Of a DNA stretch of 64,000 nucleotides, positions 22,851-35,208 are shown piece after piece. The notes beneath the pieces were generated by a model, which was not told the DNA's origin, made no database searches, and saw only the letters and a list, made by a program, of their open reading frames with translations. Positions within the stretch are counted from its first letter, which is position 1, and every line of letters begins with the position of its first letter. Source of the DNA: Absidia repens (lineage: Eukaryota; Mucoromycota; Mucoromycetes; Mucorales; Cunninghamellaceae); contig MCGE01000008.1 of assembly GCA_002105175.1 (NCBI GenBank), positions 1,116,001-1,180,000 of the forward strand, in the 5' to 3' direction. A program made the position numbers and the translations under genes.

Positions 22851-24150
22851 TTAAAAAGGGTGATGTTCCACTTGTTGGTATTGTTGTCCATAAGGATTGG
22901 ATGGGGGAGCAGGAGCAGGAGCAGGAGGAGTACTAATAGCGGTGGCACCAGGATGTTGATTCAAAGCAGTTGTACTGTGATAAGAGGATTGGTGTGACAA
23001 TTCATCATCGGCCATCAATTCTTTCACTTCCCATACATTTTGTTTTGATCCGACCGAGAATTCCAAATCTTCCTTGGTAATAGAATCCCAGTATTTATAG
23101 ACCATCATCACGGCTAAGAGAGTACAAATGGCACCAAAGAACAGACCATCGACATAATGCTTGACTTGGTCACAAATTACCACAGAGAAGACAAACATGA
23201 GAATGAATCCAATCACGAAAAATGCCGTGCCGAAAAGAATGTCACCCAAAGGCCATCGGTCATCCAATGTATTGACTACGAGAATGATTTGAGAAATCAC
23301 ATAGACGATAAAACAGATGCCATTGATGATAAAGAAGAAGACCCATAAAGCACCTGGGGCAGAGTAAGAGAAGGGTGATATGTTTTTGAATGTACAAATC
23401 GCAATGGCACCGACAACAATGAAGAAGACAAATGAACTGATACGTATAGACTAGATGAGAGAAGATAAAGAAAATAAATAAATATATTGATTGGATTGGA
23501 TCTGCTGTCACTCCGTTCCTTAATATGATCGATTCTTACCCAGAGTGATAAAGGAGTACCATCTTCAGCAAATTGGAAGCCAACAAAACCATTCAATAAC
23601 AAACACCAAAATGTGGCACTGATGAGACCCATATGAATTGCCGCAAACCACTAAAAAAAAAGATATGGAAATTAGCAATGGTTTCAAACATATCAGGATC
23701 ATTACAATTACTACAGTCACTAGACTTACAGGATATACCGGGGATGAGATAGGAATGATACCAGTAACAAGAAGCATTTCCATAAAAGTGCAGAGCATAT
23801 ACAGATAGAAAAACATGACAATCTCCTTGCGTCCAACGGCAGTATATTTCGATCGGATATGGTAAATCATAATAGCGGTCATGATAATTGCCACAATATC
23901 AATAATCAACGTAGCTAATATATAAAATAAAACGGTTTCATTGAGTTTCATGACATGGAAGTAACTAGGTCATGTTTTGTTTTCGCTTACCTGGTTGAAA
24001 GATAAGATTCCCGCCTAGATCAACATTTCGAGAATAGCAGACAGGTTCAATGCCATCGTACTGACCAATGAGAGGGCAAAGACTGAGTGCAACAGTCCGA
24101 CAAATGCCATCAAAACTAAAAGCACCGAATTCGTACGTTATGTCCACCAT
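22851..24150 (-). CDS. CHS7: Chitin synthase export chaperone
   Basis: Four exons (24150-23991, 23914-23730, 23650-23540, 23450-22851) encode 351 aa. Family hallmarks are FSFDGICRTVALSLCPLIG near the N-terminus, NLIFQPATLI, IYHIRSKYTAVGRKEIVMFF, PWFAAIHMGLISATFWC, LLNGFVGFQFAEDGTPLS, IFGTAFFVIGF and VYKYWDSITKEDLEFSVG. About seven hydrophobic segments are present. In yeast, Chs7 sits in the ER and is needed for Chs3 chitin synthase to leave it. The C-terminal tail, rich in Pro, Ala, Gln and His, is extra. The ATG at 24150 matches the usual family start; an upstream in-frame Met at 24261 would add a hydrophobic segment absent from the family. It diverges from the secreted-protein gene with a 597-bp gap. 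Confidence 0.96.
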
Positions 24151-24747
24151 ATAGGAAGAAGAATAAAGAAGGTTGCAATGGGAAAAGAAAGAAACAGAAA
24201 TAGAAAAAACCAAAACAACAAAAAAATTTAAAAATAGCTTGTCAGCGGTGTCTCGAGCCATAATAGTTCAGCCAATAGGGGCCCACTACTAAGACTCACT
24301 GGGTTCCCAATAAAAATAAAAATAAAGTACTAAGCACCAACCCAACATTTTCAAATCGGGCAATAACAATAGCCGTATTATTCATTGTATTTCTTTACTC
24401 TCCCTTTTTCCCTCAAGTCTGATCGCCTTGATTTACTTTGTTCAATGTGAGTTTTCTTTTAAACCGAACAATGACAATTCCTCAATGAAAAATTTTAAAA
24501 TCCCGGAAAAGAGCACCTTTTTTTGTGGTACCTGATTTTTTTTTGATTTTTTTTTTAGTCTTGGCTATCATGTCCAGTCCAAGTAGAAAAAGGGAAAGAA
24601 GCGAGACGATAGAAGTTTAGCATAATCTGCAAAAAAAAACCAGCTATAGATCATATTAAATGCATTTCACGTTCTTTTTCTTTTTCTGTTTTCTTTTTCG
24701 TTTCCCCCTCACCCTTTCCATTCATTTCTTTAAAAAAATAAATAAAT

Positions 24748-25528
24748 ATGTACATCTCTGGGTTCTTCATCTCGCTTGGTTTATTGGCTATCAGTGTCCA
24801 GGGTCAAGGTGTTAGTTCGTCTGGTAAAAAAGATGGCACAGCTTTGTACACATCAGGCAAAGCATTTACCGATGGTGAATATGAATTTATTGCTCAAAAC
24901 AAAAAAGCGCTCTCTATGATCAACCCCAAGAATTTGCTTTCTCCAGCTGCAAGCGGCGATAACAGTGTGTGGCAGCTTAAACAGCATAAAAAGACCAAGT
25001 TCTTCTCTCTTCATTTACAAAACCAAGCTGACCTTGAAAAATGTATCTCTACACGCTGGGTAATATAAATAAAAATAAATAAATAGACCGAGATTTCAAT
25101 CACCGTTTGCTAATAGCAGATTTGCCTAAAAAACAATAGACTGTCGGCGATGATCATTCTGACGGTGGTTATCCTGATGCTGCAGTGGTAAGAAGAAAGT
25201 GATAGTCATTCTCATCTTTGATATACTCAATAATAGTAATATTTTTTTTTGTTTTATTTTGCTTTCATAGATGTGGCAATGTGAAATTGATGGGTCATCT
25301 TCTAGCTCTACCAGTGGTTACCAAAAGATCTACCCGCCCAAGCAATTATGGCTAGCAGTACCTGATCAAAAGGTGCGGAGTCAATATAAAATCGTGTCAG
25401 CCTCGCATCTTTATGATATGATTCCTCGTTGTATTTCCCAAAAACCTATGGATGGCGGTACTACCTTAAAAGAATGCAAAATCGACACTAACGACGATGA
25501 TTTGCTCTGGACTATAAAACAACACTAA
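24748..25528 (+). CDS. Small secreted protein, possibly beta-trefoil/lectin-like
   Basis: Three exons (24748-25059, 25140-25187, 25271-25528) encode 205 aa. Residues 1-20 form a clear signal peptide (MYISGFFISLGLLAISVQGQ). The mature part repeats a loose pattern: hydrophobic runs with WQL, a Cys near ISTRW, WQCEIDG, LWLAVPDQK, CISQK, KECKID and LLWTIKQH. Four cysteines and spaced W/Q motifs recall ricin-B-type beta-trefoils, but no exact QxW triplet set is visible, so that fold is a guess. No catalytic motif was seen. It could be a cell-surface or effector-like protein. The leader is pyrimidine-rich. Confidence 0.8.
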
Positions 25529-25755
25529 ACAATATAAGACAATAGTTCATTTCCGTTTAAATCAATAAATTCTTTATTTGAAAATTTGTTTTGTTCATAA
25601 ATAAAAGAGGCATGAAGTGATAATAATAATAATAAGAAGAAAAGAGAATAAAATGCTTTAATTGTAAAATAACTAAAAGGATAAAAATGAATGTAACACT
25701 TAATGAGGTCAAATAAACTAAGGGCAGGGGGAGATTGGTGAAGAATAGAGCTAAA

Positions 25756-26877
25756 CTAAATGTACCAAAGACCAGCCTTCTCCAAAGATTTCTTCTTTTC
25801 ATCACCAATTCGGTAGTTCGCATGCACCATCATAGGCACCATTCCATATTTTGTTGGTATCTGTCGTTCAAAGTACATCCTTCCATGAGGGAAAAGAGAC
25901 AAATCGAGTAAAGCTACTTTACTATGTTGATAATTAAGGTCCATGTCGTCGATAATTCGATTCATTGCACGTTGCTGGGTCACTTTGGGTTCGTTATCTT
26001 GAATGGTAATAGAGTCAGCCAGGATTCGCTTGCTAGTAAGAGTAGGTCGCATGATGTAAAATCCAGAGTTGAGAATACGTTGTTCCGTTTCCTGAGTAAA
26101 GAGCATTTCTGTTGATTTTCGAGAATCCAATTTCATTCGCAAGTAATCGTAAATCGTATCAGAAGTGAAGACAATATCCACATCGCTAAACCATACTGTC
26201 ACGCCCATGTATAATAATCGTTCCACCACCAATGACTTGGAATGTGTGATAGGTGTGTAGTTCTTGTCCAGCCATTTCGCCATACCACTATCCAACTTTT
26301 GATGGAACCAGTCTTCAGGGATTCGCACCACGTGGTCACCAAATCCTTTTTCAGTAAGAATATCGTCCAGTTCTTTATCAATAGCAAATACCAAAAAGCG
26401 AGCATCCAACTTGGTTCGTTTCAAGGAGGCAATCCAGTTCAATGTATAATCCGCCATACCACCGTTGGCTACAGCTGTCAACAGGATTCGGTCCTTGTTA
26501 TGCTTCATTACGTTCTTGTCAATAATGGCTTGCATGGCTTGCGAAGGAGCATCAAATACCTTGGGTACAAATTCGTCTTCATGAGTGGGTTCAGTTTCTA
26601 CTTGTACCAGATCTTCAGCTTCAGGTTCATCATTCTCAGCAGAGGTGGTAGACACAGCAGGAGCAGGGGGAGAAGCAGGTTCATCAGTGGAAGAAGATCC
26701 GGCAAGACCAGTAGTAATGGAGCCAGAAGTTAAATCGGATTTATCGTCAGAAACCAAACTATTTTCAGATGGGTCAGGATAGATTCTTGAACCAAGCGAG
26801 ATAAGGGAAAGTAAAAGGAACATGCCCAGCAAGATGACAATTGCCCTTTTCCGTAAAAACCATTCCGTAGCTGACAT
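25756..26877 (-). CDS. Type II membrane glycosyltransferase (nucleotide-diphospho-sugar transferase family)
   Basis: Intronless, 373 aa. A short basic cytosolic tail and a membrane anchor at about 11-29 (RAIVILLGMFLLLSLISL) are followed by a Ser/Pro/acidic stem to about 105 and a luminal catalytic domain. That domain shows ILLTAVANGGMADYTLNWIASL, the metal/nucleotide-sugar DxD motif in WFSDVDIVF (232-234), LNSGFYIMRP and HANYRIGDEKK near the end. This order matches the nucleotid_trans (PF03407-type) glycosyltransferases, related to plant and animal GT77-like enzymes of the Golgi. Sugar donor and acceptor cannot be deduced. The start at 26877 gives a canonical type II topology. It diverges from the aldehyde dehydrogenase with 371 bp between start codons. 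Confidence 0.88.
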   Translation of the reverse strand: MSATEWFLRKRAIVILLGMFLLLSLISLGSRIYPDPSENSLVSDDKSDLTSGSITTGLAGSSSTDEPASPPAPAVSTTSAENDEPEAEDLVQVETEPTHEDEFVPKVFDAPSQAMQAIIDKNVMKHNKDRILLTAVANGGMADYTLNWIASLKRTKLDARFLVFAIDKELDDILTEKGFGDHVVRIPEDWFHQKLDSGMAKWLDKNYTPITHSKSLVVERLLYMGVTVWFSDVDIVFTSDTIYDYLRMKLDSRKSTEMLFTQETEQRILNSGFYIMRPTLTSKRILADSITIQDNEPKVTQQRAMNRIIDDMDLNYQHSKVALLDLSLFPHGRMYFERQIPTKYGMVPMMVHANYRIGDEKKKSLEKAGLWYI

Positions 26878-27248
26878 TTCTCTGCTTTTCTATAAACAAT
26901 AAATAACGAAGAAGTAGGAGATAAAAGAGAAACAAATAAATAAAAAAAAAAAACAAAAAAAAAAAAAGACAAGAGAGGAAGGAGAATCCCAGGAATAAAT
27001 TATATGACATGGAAGGAAAATCCTCTAATCAAAATTTGGGCAAAACTGAATTTATTTTTCATACTCAGTTGGACGCTCCTCATCCAATGAAAAGTAGTCA
27101 ATTCCCTATGCTTCAAATCATGCTTGGTTCCGGTCGCCTGTTAAAATGCGTGCGGCTTAAAAGGGGATTTCGCACGATTTGTCTTTTTCTATTTCCCTCT
27201 TTATTTTTCTTTTTTCTCTTTTTAAATCAACATCCTTATACTGTCACA

Positions 27249-29283
27249 ATGTCTGTTATTTCCGTCGTATCTCCATCTACTCAAAAGGTTCTTTTTGATA
27301 TTCCCTGCCTGACTCCTCAAGAAATTGAACAACGGGTCCAACAAGCCAACGCCGCGTTCCCTGGTTGGCGTAAGGAAGGTATTGCCAAGCGTGTCAAATT
27401 GATGGAACGCTTCTGTGAACTCTTTGCCGGAAAAAAGGAACAAGTGGCTGAAAGTATTGCTTCCCAAATGGGTCGCCCCAAGAGATATGGTGGTGGTGAA
27501 GTCAATGGTGTCCTCGAACGTGCCAATTATATGATCTCTGTGGCTCAAGAAAGTTTGCAAGATGAAATTGTGGAAGACAAACCACAAGTGAAACGTTTCT
27601 TACGCAAGGAACCTCTTGGTACCGTATTTATCATTGCTGCTTGGAACTACCCTTTCATGACTATTGGTAATAAACATCTACGAGGGGAATACAATGTGAA
27701 CGGGGTGTGAACTTAACCTGTCTGATAAGTGCCGTGAGATAAAGGCAAAAAGCGTTACTAACTTTATCTCTTCTTCATTTTAGTGAATAACCTTATCCCT
27801 GCTTTACTTGCTGGCAACACCGTCCTTTTGAAACAATCACCTCAAACACCAAAATGTGCTGATATCTTTGTTGAAACCCTACATGAAGCCGGCGTTCCCA
27901 AGGATGTCGTTCAAGTAGTCCATGTCGATGACCAAGGTGCTAATGCATTGGTTCAACACCCTGGTATCCAATTTGTCAATTTCACTGGTAGCGTGGCTGT
28001 GGGAAAGAAGATCCGCCAATCTATTGGCGATAGTCAACGTTTGATAGGTAAGATTGACACATAAGTGACAAAAAAGGGAAAACGGAAAAAAAAAAACGGA
28101 ATACTAACTATCTATGCATCAACTTTTTTTTTTTTTTTTTTATCTGATAGGCTCTGCTATGGAACTGGGTGGAAAGGATCCTGCTTATGTCTTACCTGAT
28201 TCAAATATCGATTATGCCGTTGAAAATATTGTCGATGGTGCCTTTTTCAACTCTGGTCAATGCTGTTGCTCCATTGAGCGCTGTTATGTCCATGCTGACG
28301 TTTACGACGCGTTTGTGGAAAAGGCTGTTGCGCTCACCGAGGTAAAAAGAACAACAACAACAACAACCAATTTCTATTTGGCATGGTACTAAAATTGCCT
28401 TTCTTCTTCGCTTTTAGAAATATGTTTTAGGTGATCCCAATGATGACAATGTCACTCTTGGTCCAATGGCTAACATTCGCTTTGCCGAAAATGTCAGATC
28501 CCAATTGAATGATGCGGGTAATAAAAAAAAATCCTTAAAAGCAAACCTTATTTCTAATCTCATACTCACACTCAGATTCCCCTTTTCCTTTTTTTTGATT
28601 TTCATATGTATAGTTAGTAAAGGTGCGAAATTAATGGTAGATACCAAGAAATATTTCCCTCAAGATCAGGTAACGTGAATAAAGGAAAGATTCTGGGAAG
28701 CATACTTAATTGATTCTAACCTTGTTGCTTTTGTTTTTAGGCTGGCACTTCCTTTATTGGTCCTCAAATTCTTACCAATGTCAATCATGACATGACTATT
28801 ATGAAAGAAGAGGTAAACATCAGATAAAAAAAAAAAATACTATGCAGTGTAGATGGATTCATCACCTTTTATTATTACTGTTAATAGACATTTGGTCCTG
28901 TTCTTGGCATTATGCGTGTGGAGTCGGATGAAGAAGCCATCAAATTGATGAATGATTCCAGCTATGGGTTAACCGCTAGCATTTGGACATCAAGCCCCGA
29001 AAGAGCCATGGACATTGGTGACCGTATCGAAACCGGAACCTGGTTCATGAACCGTTGTGACTATATTGATCCTGCTTTGGCTTGGGTTGGCGCAAAGGAA
29101 AGTGGCCTCGGGTTCTCCATGAGCAAGCAAGGATTCATGCAATTTGTCAGGTAAGAATATATATTATATATAAAGAATGATGCGTGATCGTGTATAGCCT
29201 GACACTCTTTCTCTCCTCTTTTCTTTTGACGATTCATTTTGTTTAGACCAAAATCCTTCCATATGAAATTGGTGCAATCTTAG
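27249..29283 (+). CDS. Aldehyde dehydrogenase (NAD(P)-dependent, ALDH superfamily)
   Basis: Eight exons (27249-27666, 27784-28047, 28151-28341, 28418-28517, 28614-28669, 28741-28812, 28888-29150, 29247-29283) encode 466 aa. Core motifs are IIAAWNYPF, FTGSVAVGKKI (cofactor loop), MELGGKDP with general-base Glu232, FFNSGQCCCSIER with catalytic Cys266, and EETFGPVLGIM. It lacks a targeting peptide, so a cytosolic location is likely. The triple-Cys active site and the short length resemble a subfamily near succinate-semialdehyde-type dehydrogenases; substrate is not predictable. The frame is open upstream to 27009 with another Met, but that region is pyrimidine-rich leader, and the ATG at 27249 (CACAATG context) begins the conserved part. 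Confidence 0.95.
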
Positions 29284-29561
29284 TTTATTTATATGTGAAA
29301 TAAAATACCAGTGTGTCTTGTTGTCTTAATATATATATATATATATATATATACATCTATATATGTCGGATGGCGTGTTGTGATTTATTGTGATAGATTG
29401 TGAGGAAGTAATTGGTGAATATGTGAATTCAGACATGCGGAATTTTACCAACGGAACACATCTTATCAAGTTGTTGCTCATTATTCAGGACCTCAATGTG
29501 GGGATTGGGATAATTGTTTTCAAAAGTGACAAGGTAAAGAAAACTGGAAAGCATGTTCTCG

Positions 29562-29600
<39 letters not shown>

Positions 29601-29985
29601 CTTAGATTCCCTTCAACAAAGACACCGTCTGCAGCTATCAACAACGATTAATTAACAAGAGCATTATTATTTTCAGCAATAGTCAACACAACAGTATTAT
29701 GACTAGACTACATATCAAGAAAAAATCGAACGGTGCATCTAGATTCAAGGGGCAAAGATAGATTAGTACCTTTATTATTATCACTCCCCCATTTGTAGAT
29801 GGGGTTTCTTTCCTTTTTTTTTTTTGCTGTCATTTGGCTCCCACCCCCTCTTGCTATCCTCCTTTTTTTATATATCTCAAATAAAATAAAAGTTAAAATA
29901 TTTACTATATGTGTTTTGACTATGCGAAAAGATGATTTATTTCATATACTGCAGACCATATTTGAATTTTATGTGGGGTAGTGTG

Positions 29986-30016
<31 letters not shown>

Positions 30017-31108
30017 ATGTGTGTGTATGTGTTTATTTATCGAGCTCAGTGATTGATACCAGTGGAATTATGAGGGGCTTATTGCGACGATAATACAATG
30101 CTGAGACAAATATAGCAATGCTGAAAATGATACGGATGGTACGGATGATATTTGATAGCAAGTGTTCTAAAACTGCCAACCAGTTCCTGTAATCAGTGAA
30201 TGTAGTCATAGTGAGTGCTATATAGGACACTTACAGAACATTTACTATAGCAGTATTTTTCACTATTCAATGGGTCAGAGTATGTTTAATTAATAAAAGG
30301 GCATATTTTATTGAAGCAAATTGGTAGATACTAAAGTTATAAAGACAAAGACTGGTTGTAGGAAGGAATCTAACGGAAGTATCTATTGGAGAAACATTGA
30401 AGGGGACTAATGGGTGACTGGAAGAATGATCAACACTAAACTAAAAGTACATCTAAAACGACATTTGTAAAATAGTAGCTAGGATACTGTACAAGGCATG
30501 AGATAGATTAATATGATATCGTTTATCGATCATTCGTCAACACTAATCCAAAAGCAATGACGATGATACCAGGGATCTCTCGTACAAGACATGATGAAGA
30601 CTAACAGGACATTTTTTCAAAGAATCAAGTAAAAAGAGGCATATTTTATTCAAATATAGACATAAACTATGGACGAACCAATGCTATACTAAGCTAATGA
30701 AGGCTCCAAAGGGCCAACTAATGGTGGTTCTGAATCCTGAATGCAAAATGAAAGGGTTTCCCCATGCATGTTACAATCCCTGAGCTGAAATCCCTTCTAA
30801 ACTAGTCCTGACACTAATCTAAGTCCAATATAACCCGATAGAAGTTGAATGGTGAAGAAAAATCAAAGGGAAAAAAATGAAAAGAAAGAGAGACAGAGCG
30901 AAAAAAAATTGGGAGCAAATAAATATTCATGTGAGCGGGATTTGAAAACTATTTTCTGTGAGAACTGGTGGAGGGCGATTTTTGTTTTTTATATATAAAA
31001 AATTGGCCTGTTTAGAAGTATGAGAGTGTAATATAAGAGCGCAAGGAAAGGATTAAAAATTGATTGATAAAATGTGATAAAAATTAAATATAAACTATAA
31101 GGCTAAAG
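29284..31108. other. Gene-free interval with T36 tract and repeat copy C
   Basis: It holds the ALDH 3' end (AATAAA near 29300), (AT)n at about 29330-29354, an uninterrupted run of 36 T at 29563-29598, (GT/AT)n at about 29981-30032, and the repeat copy at 30165-30990. The frame on the minus strand at 30033-30230 lies partly within the repeat and is not convincing protein. Confidence 0.6.
30165..30990 (-). repeat. Dispersed non-coding repeat, copy C (truncated)
   Basis: It matches copy A closely over 30635-30860 (same strand) and over 30260-30420. Landmarks on the minus strand are CCCGCTCACATGAATATTTAT (the core, with CACATG in place of CACGTG, 30921-30941), the block ending at 30640, CTTCAATAAAATATGCCCTTTT (30283-30304), and the CACTATGACTACATTCACTG..GGAACTGGTTGGC end (30170-30215), shared with copy D. 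The end near 31.0 kb lacks the outer modules and stops just before the 3' end of the G-alpha gene. Confidence 0.7.
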
Positions 31109-32908
31109 TTACAGAATAAAGTCATTGATGTGCTCACTTAAGATGATATCGGAAACGGCCATCATGACTTGCTGTAGCAAAAGAGGGTCAGTGGCGTTGG
31201 TAAAATGAGTATAAATTCGTTTCCTTGGGTTCTGATTTAATTTTTGGAAACGGTTCTTGAAATATGCTTTTGTTTGTTCCAAACTATCGTCCGCACCTTG
31301 GTAAAAAAAAAAAAAAAAAAAAAAAAAAAGACAAGAATACCTATCGTCAATACATTTCGGATCTACCTTTTCTTTTCTTTTTCTTACCAGTGTAGTCTAC
31401 AAAGTAGTTTGATACAGGAGACACAAGTATTTTTCTTTTGAAAATATCGATCTTGTTTAGCAGTAGAATCATGCTAGTGGAAGTAAACCAAGGTGAATTA
31501 CAAATGGTATTGAATAACATCAACGCTTCATGCATCTACCATTGATAAAATGAACCAATCAGAACACAGAAATCGCTTATTGTTACTTTTTTTTTCTTTT
31601 TTTTGCTGTACCTGATTCTATGATACACAAAAACGACGGAGAAATAATAATGATAATGATAATGAATACACGAGAAAATAGAAGGATAGAAGAACTTACG
31701 GAATCATGATCTTCAATCAAGGATTGATCATAACCACTGATGGCCACTACGAAGAGCACAGCAGTGACATTATCAAAATAATGCAACCATTTTTTTCTTT
31801 CACTTCTTTGCCCACCTACGTCGACAAGATGATACATAAAAGGACCAATGGCAAATTTGATATCAGCAATTCCAGTTGTTTTGACTCTAGATCGAATAAT
31901 ATCTTGATCAGATGGAAGATAATCTCGATCCCAAAGGGTATCCAATTGTTGATAAAAACTAAGACGAGGGGGGAGGGTCACAAAATTATAAGCATACTAA
32001 ATTTTCCCTTAATTTTTTTTTTCCTTTTTGTGCATGTGAGGATAAACTTACTATGGTAAATTATCTTGGAAGGCGACCGTTGGACTCTTTTTGTACGCTT
32101 GTTGAATTCCTGCATCCATCCAAAGCTCATTTAAGGGTATCAGATAATGTAAAGGGAATGGTTGAACATCATCAAGCTCAATATTATTGTCAAATAATGT
32201 AAAATAAGTCTATTCCATAAATAGAAGATCGATACTTCATAAGCAAAAAGGTTCATGGTAATGGCGAATCACGAGGCATTTAAACCCAGACACAAACAGG
32301 CAATTATTTGTTCCTGAAAATTGTGTAGCCTTCAAAGGATAGGTAGGGTTGATAACTCCCAGGTGTCAACTGGTTTTTTTTTGTCTTACTTACTTCTAAA
32401 TCAGGGTTTGCAAGGGGCTGTGAGATATTGTTCAATGCTCGAATTAGCATTTGCATTGATGTATAAATGTTTTCATAGATGATGATTTTGTAGTGTTGTC
32501 GTTCTTTATCACGAAATCCAGCTGCATGGATCAGTCGCATTTGTCGAAGGACAGTGGATTTTCCTAAACAAGAAGGTCGTCCTTTTCCATTAAAGTTTCG
32601 TTCCTTTTTTGGGGGGAGAAAGGTTGAGAAAGGATTACCTGATTCGCCATTACCTAAAAAAAAAATGCGGGCTAATTGTTAGTGGGGATGACGATGACGA
32701 TGACGATGGGAAGAGAGACGAAATAGTATTATATTGGTGGGGTAAAAAAAAAAAAGCATTTCTATAAGATATTTTGATAATTACCAAGCAATAATATCTT
32801 TACTTCTTTTTTCATCTTTTTATGGTCTTGTCGAAGTTTCTTGTCAATCACCTTGCTGGTCTCGACGTTTTCATTATTCCTTGAAAGCAAACTAGCCTGA
32901 CTTCCCAT
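31109..32908 (-). CDS. Heterotrimeric G protein alpha subunit (first of two)
   Basis: Seven exons (32908-32785, 32653-32639, 32563-32394, 32209-32052, 31958-31700, 31535-31388, 31296-31109) encode 355 aa. The P-loop GNGESGKST (42-50) is split across three exons, the middle one only 15 nt. Catalytic Arg180 (RSRVKTTG) and Gln206 ([12 protein letters not shown]) are present, with NKID and TNATD for guanine binding. The N-terminus MGSQAS fits myristoylation at Gly2, with no adjacent Cys for palmitoylation. The C-terminus SEHINDFIL differs from Gi-type ends and has no Cys at -4, so receptor choice should differ from the second copy. It relays signals from 7TM receptors at the plasma membrane. A run of A between 31303 and 31329 forms the polypyrimidine tract before the last exon. 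Confidence 0.95.
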
Positions 32909-33445
32909 CCTTTTTGCTTTGTTTTGTTCTGTTTTGTTTTGCTGGTATTTTTCTTTTTTTCACCTACGGCCTAAGCACCTAAAACGGAACAAATTATCAG
33001 ACCTTTGTTCCTTTTTTTCCCGGTATATGATACGGTCTTATCTATGTTGCAATACCTAATACTATATGATGAGAAAATTGATATATATATTCATGAATAG
33101 CCACAAATATATATAAACGACCCCAAGAAAAAGAAAACTAGTAGCGAAGAAACCAACAAGAGCTAAAAAAAAGAACAACACTTTGAAAATATAAACCTAT
33201 TCTTTCATCAATTGATGGTAACACTAAAAACTATATTCGATGCTCGTGCCACCCCTTTGTCGGTTTTTCATTTTAATCAAAAAATCAAGTTGAGAATTGT
33301 AAATGTGGTTTTTATTTGAAGACAATAGATAATAAAGATGATGGTATAAAGGATATAATAAATAATAACTAGGTGATGTAAACTATAGATGGATGATGGA
33401 TGGTATATAGAATAACTAAACAAAAGGAGGGGATGTGCAAGTCAT

Positions 33446-35208
33446 CTACTGAGTAAATATCGGAGTATTGAGACCATCACGTTCCATGGTAGAAACCGTT
33501 CGTATCGATTTCCAACGGGGTACAGAAGATTTCTGATTGGGCTGCTGTCGTTCTCGCCTAAGAATGCTTGTTCTAGTCGACCGCTCCAGCCATGCTACCC
33601 TTGGATCGCTATTGGTGTTTGGTAAGTAAAATGACGGTGTAGACATTGACGTTGACGTTGATGTTGATGTTGACGTGGACATTGATGCTGAAGTTTTTCC
33701 TGTTAATGTCTTTTTCCTTCGAATATCAGTTGAAGATGAAGATGATGGTGATGGTGCTGTCGATGATAGTGTTGTTGTTGGAAACATTGTATCCTGAAAT
33801 GGATAAGGTGGTGCCGAGGGTGAAGATAATACAGGAGTCGACTTTGTTGCAAATAAAGAAGGTGGTGATGGAGCAGCAGTATTGGAACATAAGGGATGGA
33901 TACTATTATTGAAGGTGTCATTGCCAGTATAAGGTAAACTAGAAGGTGTTAATGTTGATAAAGGATGCTGTATCGTGTGTACTTGTAATGGAGGCCGAAG
34001 CATACATTCTAAAATAGAAAAGTAAATGACAGAGTAAGTAACTAAAACGCCTTCGGTCTGATGGAATTTTTTTTTTTTACCTGATTTGACAAAAGGAATC
34101 CCTGAACTCGGCATCCTAAATTTGTGTTGATGTTTGATGAGGAATTCCAAAACTGGTTGTGATTGTTTGTAACTAGAAGGATTTAATGCATCATCGGGGT
34201 GTGATAAAATACCCTAAGTTCCAAAGCAATAGGAAAAACCAAACATGGATTAGTCCATTTAATAAATGATGAAATAACGAATATTCATGAGTGACGTCCA
34301 CCTACAGGAGCAAAAACACTAGCTAAGCAAGAAATATCCATGCGAGTAAGATGGCTTGTCAAAGTAAATATGCTGAGTAGGTCCAATAAATAGAGTAAAA
34401 GGAATTGATGTGCCAACGGCATTTTATCAATAAGGCTTTGGAAGGCTTGAGTTTTCACATCAGCAGATACAAATTCAGTTTCTGTAATATAAACACAAAC
34501 ATAGATGAATCAGTTTCCGTCCAGCCCATATAGTGCGTGCGTTTTCTTTCTCTTACCCATGGTTGCCTTGAATAATTGATAATAATTCAATGGAATGACA
34601 GGTTCCGGTAGATAATTCAAAAAACGTCGCATAACGTTAGCCACGTCGTGAATATTGTAATTGTCCCAATTCAAATAAACACCGTATTGTGTATCCGAAG
34701 TGTCAAACAGCGATTGTAGGTGACCAATTCGTTTCGAGTTTCCTGATAAGCGAAAGATGCCTTCAATTTGGAGGCCTATAGTACAGAAACCGTTCGTCAG
34801 TATAATCGTTTTTTTTTCTAATATTAAATATATATTTACCTTTTTCCTTCAAATACGATCCACATTTTGCAATAATGGTTGGGATAACAGCCATGCAAGG
34901 TGTGTTTGTTATTTCGTCACGGTACGAGATGGTTGTATGCGCGTATTGTATTGAATGCAATAGTGGCAGTCCAAAAACAGTTTTATCTAAAACTCTAAAC
35001 TTTAGTATCTAGTCATATCATACTTTTCCATGACGTTTCCAATACCTGCTGAAAGTGATAACTTGTTGTCTACCTTTACTGTGGCGATCACTTTTTTCCA
35101 CCATGCTTTAATGAGCGTTTTTTGTGGTGCAGTCAATCCGCTAGTTTGAGTGGTATTACTGTTACTATTGCTGCTGATACTCATATCCTCTGTTGATATG
35201 GTTCCCAT
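33446..35208 (-). CDS. RhoGAP-domain protein (Sac7/Bag7-like)
   Basis: Six exons (35208-35046, 34986-34840, 34775-34557, 34481-34306, 34213-34081, 34008-33446) encode 466 aa. The RhoGAP domain (about 57-275) shows VFGLPLLHSIQYA, ISYRDE, IPTIIAKCGSYL, the arginine finger Arg112 in EGIFRLSGNSKRI, NVMRRFLNYLPEPVIP, MPLAHQFLLLYLLDLL and SCLASVFAPGILSHPDD. The block order (FGxPL, ISYRDE, GYL) is that of Sac7/Bag7 GAPs, which turn off Rho1 in cell-wall and actin control. The C-terminal 190 residues are Ser/Thr/Pro-rich, with a Ser-Thr alternating tract (TSTSTSTSTSTS), and carry no recognised domain. The first intron is 59 nt with a TACTAA-like branch; a shorter alternative in the same place fails by frame or size. 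Confidence 0.93.

Noticed and set aside
27009..27248. In-frame N-terminal extension of the aldehyde dehydrogenase
   Set aside because: It is C/T-rich leader translated into Phe/Leu runs; conserved ALDH sequence begins at the ATG at 27249.
30033..30230. 65-aa minus-strand frame with a hydrophobic middle
   Set aside because: It overlaps the conserved end of repeat copy C, and the equivalent stretches in other copies are not open.
33623..33700. Short-period tandem tract (GACGTTGATGTT-like)
   Set aside because: It is coding sequence of the RhoGAP C-terminal Ser-Thr alternating tract, so not a separate repeat feature.
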